DNA from: Streptomyces sp. JJ38
GTDB lineage: Bacteria; Actinomycetota; Actinomycetes; Streptomycetales; Streptomycetaceae
DNA length: 64,000 nucleotides
Direction: 5' to 3'
NCBI RefSeq assembly: GCF_019303475.1
Contig: NZ_JABLSI010000006.1
Location: forward strand, 125,473-189,472
Shown: one piece after another, positions 63,846 through 64,000 of the stretch
How the letters are laid out: every line of letters begins with the position of its first letter
How positions within the stretch are numbered: the first letter of the stretch is position 1
Made by a program: the position numbers and the translations under genes
The notes under the pieces: generated by a model
The model's database searches: none
What the model was told of the DNA's origin: nothing
Seen by the model: only the letters and a program-made list of their open reading frames with translations

Positions 63846-64000
63846 ACCGCCCCCGCGGCGGCCGAACGGAGAGCCGCCGCGCGGGAACGCTCCGCCCCGG
63901 CTGTCCGTCGTACAGGTGGGGCGGTTCACAGGGCTGAGCCGCCGTACACGACGCGCCGTCGGGGCGTCGTTCGCGGCAGGCGCGGAAGCGAAAGGTCGAC

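Overview
The window is high-GC actinobacterial chromosome, almost certainly Streptomyces. Support for this: GTG starts and 4-nt start/stop overlaps are common; there are XRE-DUF397 pairs; many small actinobacterial DUF families occur (DUF1918, DUF5324, DUF5701, DUF5819, DUF5753); and the fhaA-fhaB-pstP-rodA/ftsW-pbpA-pknB cell-wall kinase cluster is followed by a cyclophilin gene, an arrangement known from the core chromosome near oriC. No prophage, CRISPR array or large island was seen. The one clear mobile element is a tnpB-only IS200/IS605-type insertion.

0-35 kb is largely acyl-CoA and aromatic catabolism mixed with housekeeping genes. A branched-chain keto-acid dehydrogenase E1-alpha gene (bkdA, cut by the window start) diverges from an Lrp-type regulator. 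Next come a TetR regulator (probable PaaR), the TnpB element, paaH, divergent paaN, and 18 kb further on the ring-epoxidase operon paaABCDE. An identical 18-bp inverted-repeat operator core lies in front of paaH/paaN and of paaA, and a near match lies in the bkdA/lrp intergenic region. Between the paa loci are a Uma2 nuclease-like gene, an SpoU rRNA methylase overlapping a CYP152 peroxygenase, a RibD/DHFR-like gene, an AHSA1 gene, a TOPRIM gene, a VapBC module, a winged-helix protein, an XRE-DUF397-lipoprotein operon, a Vat-like acetyltransferase, a NUDIX gene, a flavodoxin-family gene, a TlpA-CcdA pair and an HTTM-DUF5819 pair. After paaE come a rhodanese, a J-domain-like protein, an HxlR/azoreductase divergon, and meaB-mutB-mutA for methylmalonyl-CoA.

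35-52 kb looks like a hypoxia/dormancy regulon equivalent to the mycobacterial DosR regulon (OsdR in S. coelicolor). It has a DevR-type response regulator, a DevS-type GAF kinase that keeps the heme-ligand His and the distal Tyr, two CBS-BON proteins, two cyclic-nucleotide-domain proteins, an Hsp20, a GH65 plus beta-phosphoglucomutase pair, a DUF1918 protein, an Rv1733c-like membrane protein, an XRE-PNPOx fusion, an OsmC protein and a complete group 3b-type [NiFe] hydrogenase (hydB, hydG, hydD, hydA) with a maturation protease. Reading the intergenic regions I found a 14-bp inverted repeat, GGGNCNNNNGNCCC, mostly about 57-96 bp before the start codon of nearly every transcription unit of this island. 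It has the same geometry as the M. tuberculosis DosR box, and I consider it the main finding.

52-64 kb returns to core functions: a SigE-type ECF sigma factor with a membrane partner, a tRNA-Leu(CAG) with its terminator, the FHA/PP2C/SEDS/PBP2/PASTA-kinase operon that couples peptidoglycan synthesis to Ser/Thr phosphorylation, a DUF5324 protein and a cyclophilin.
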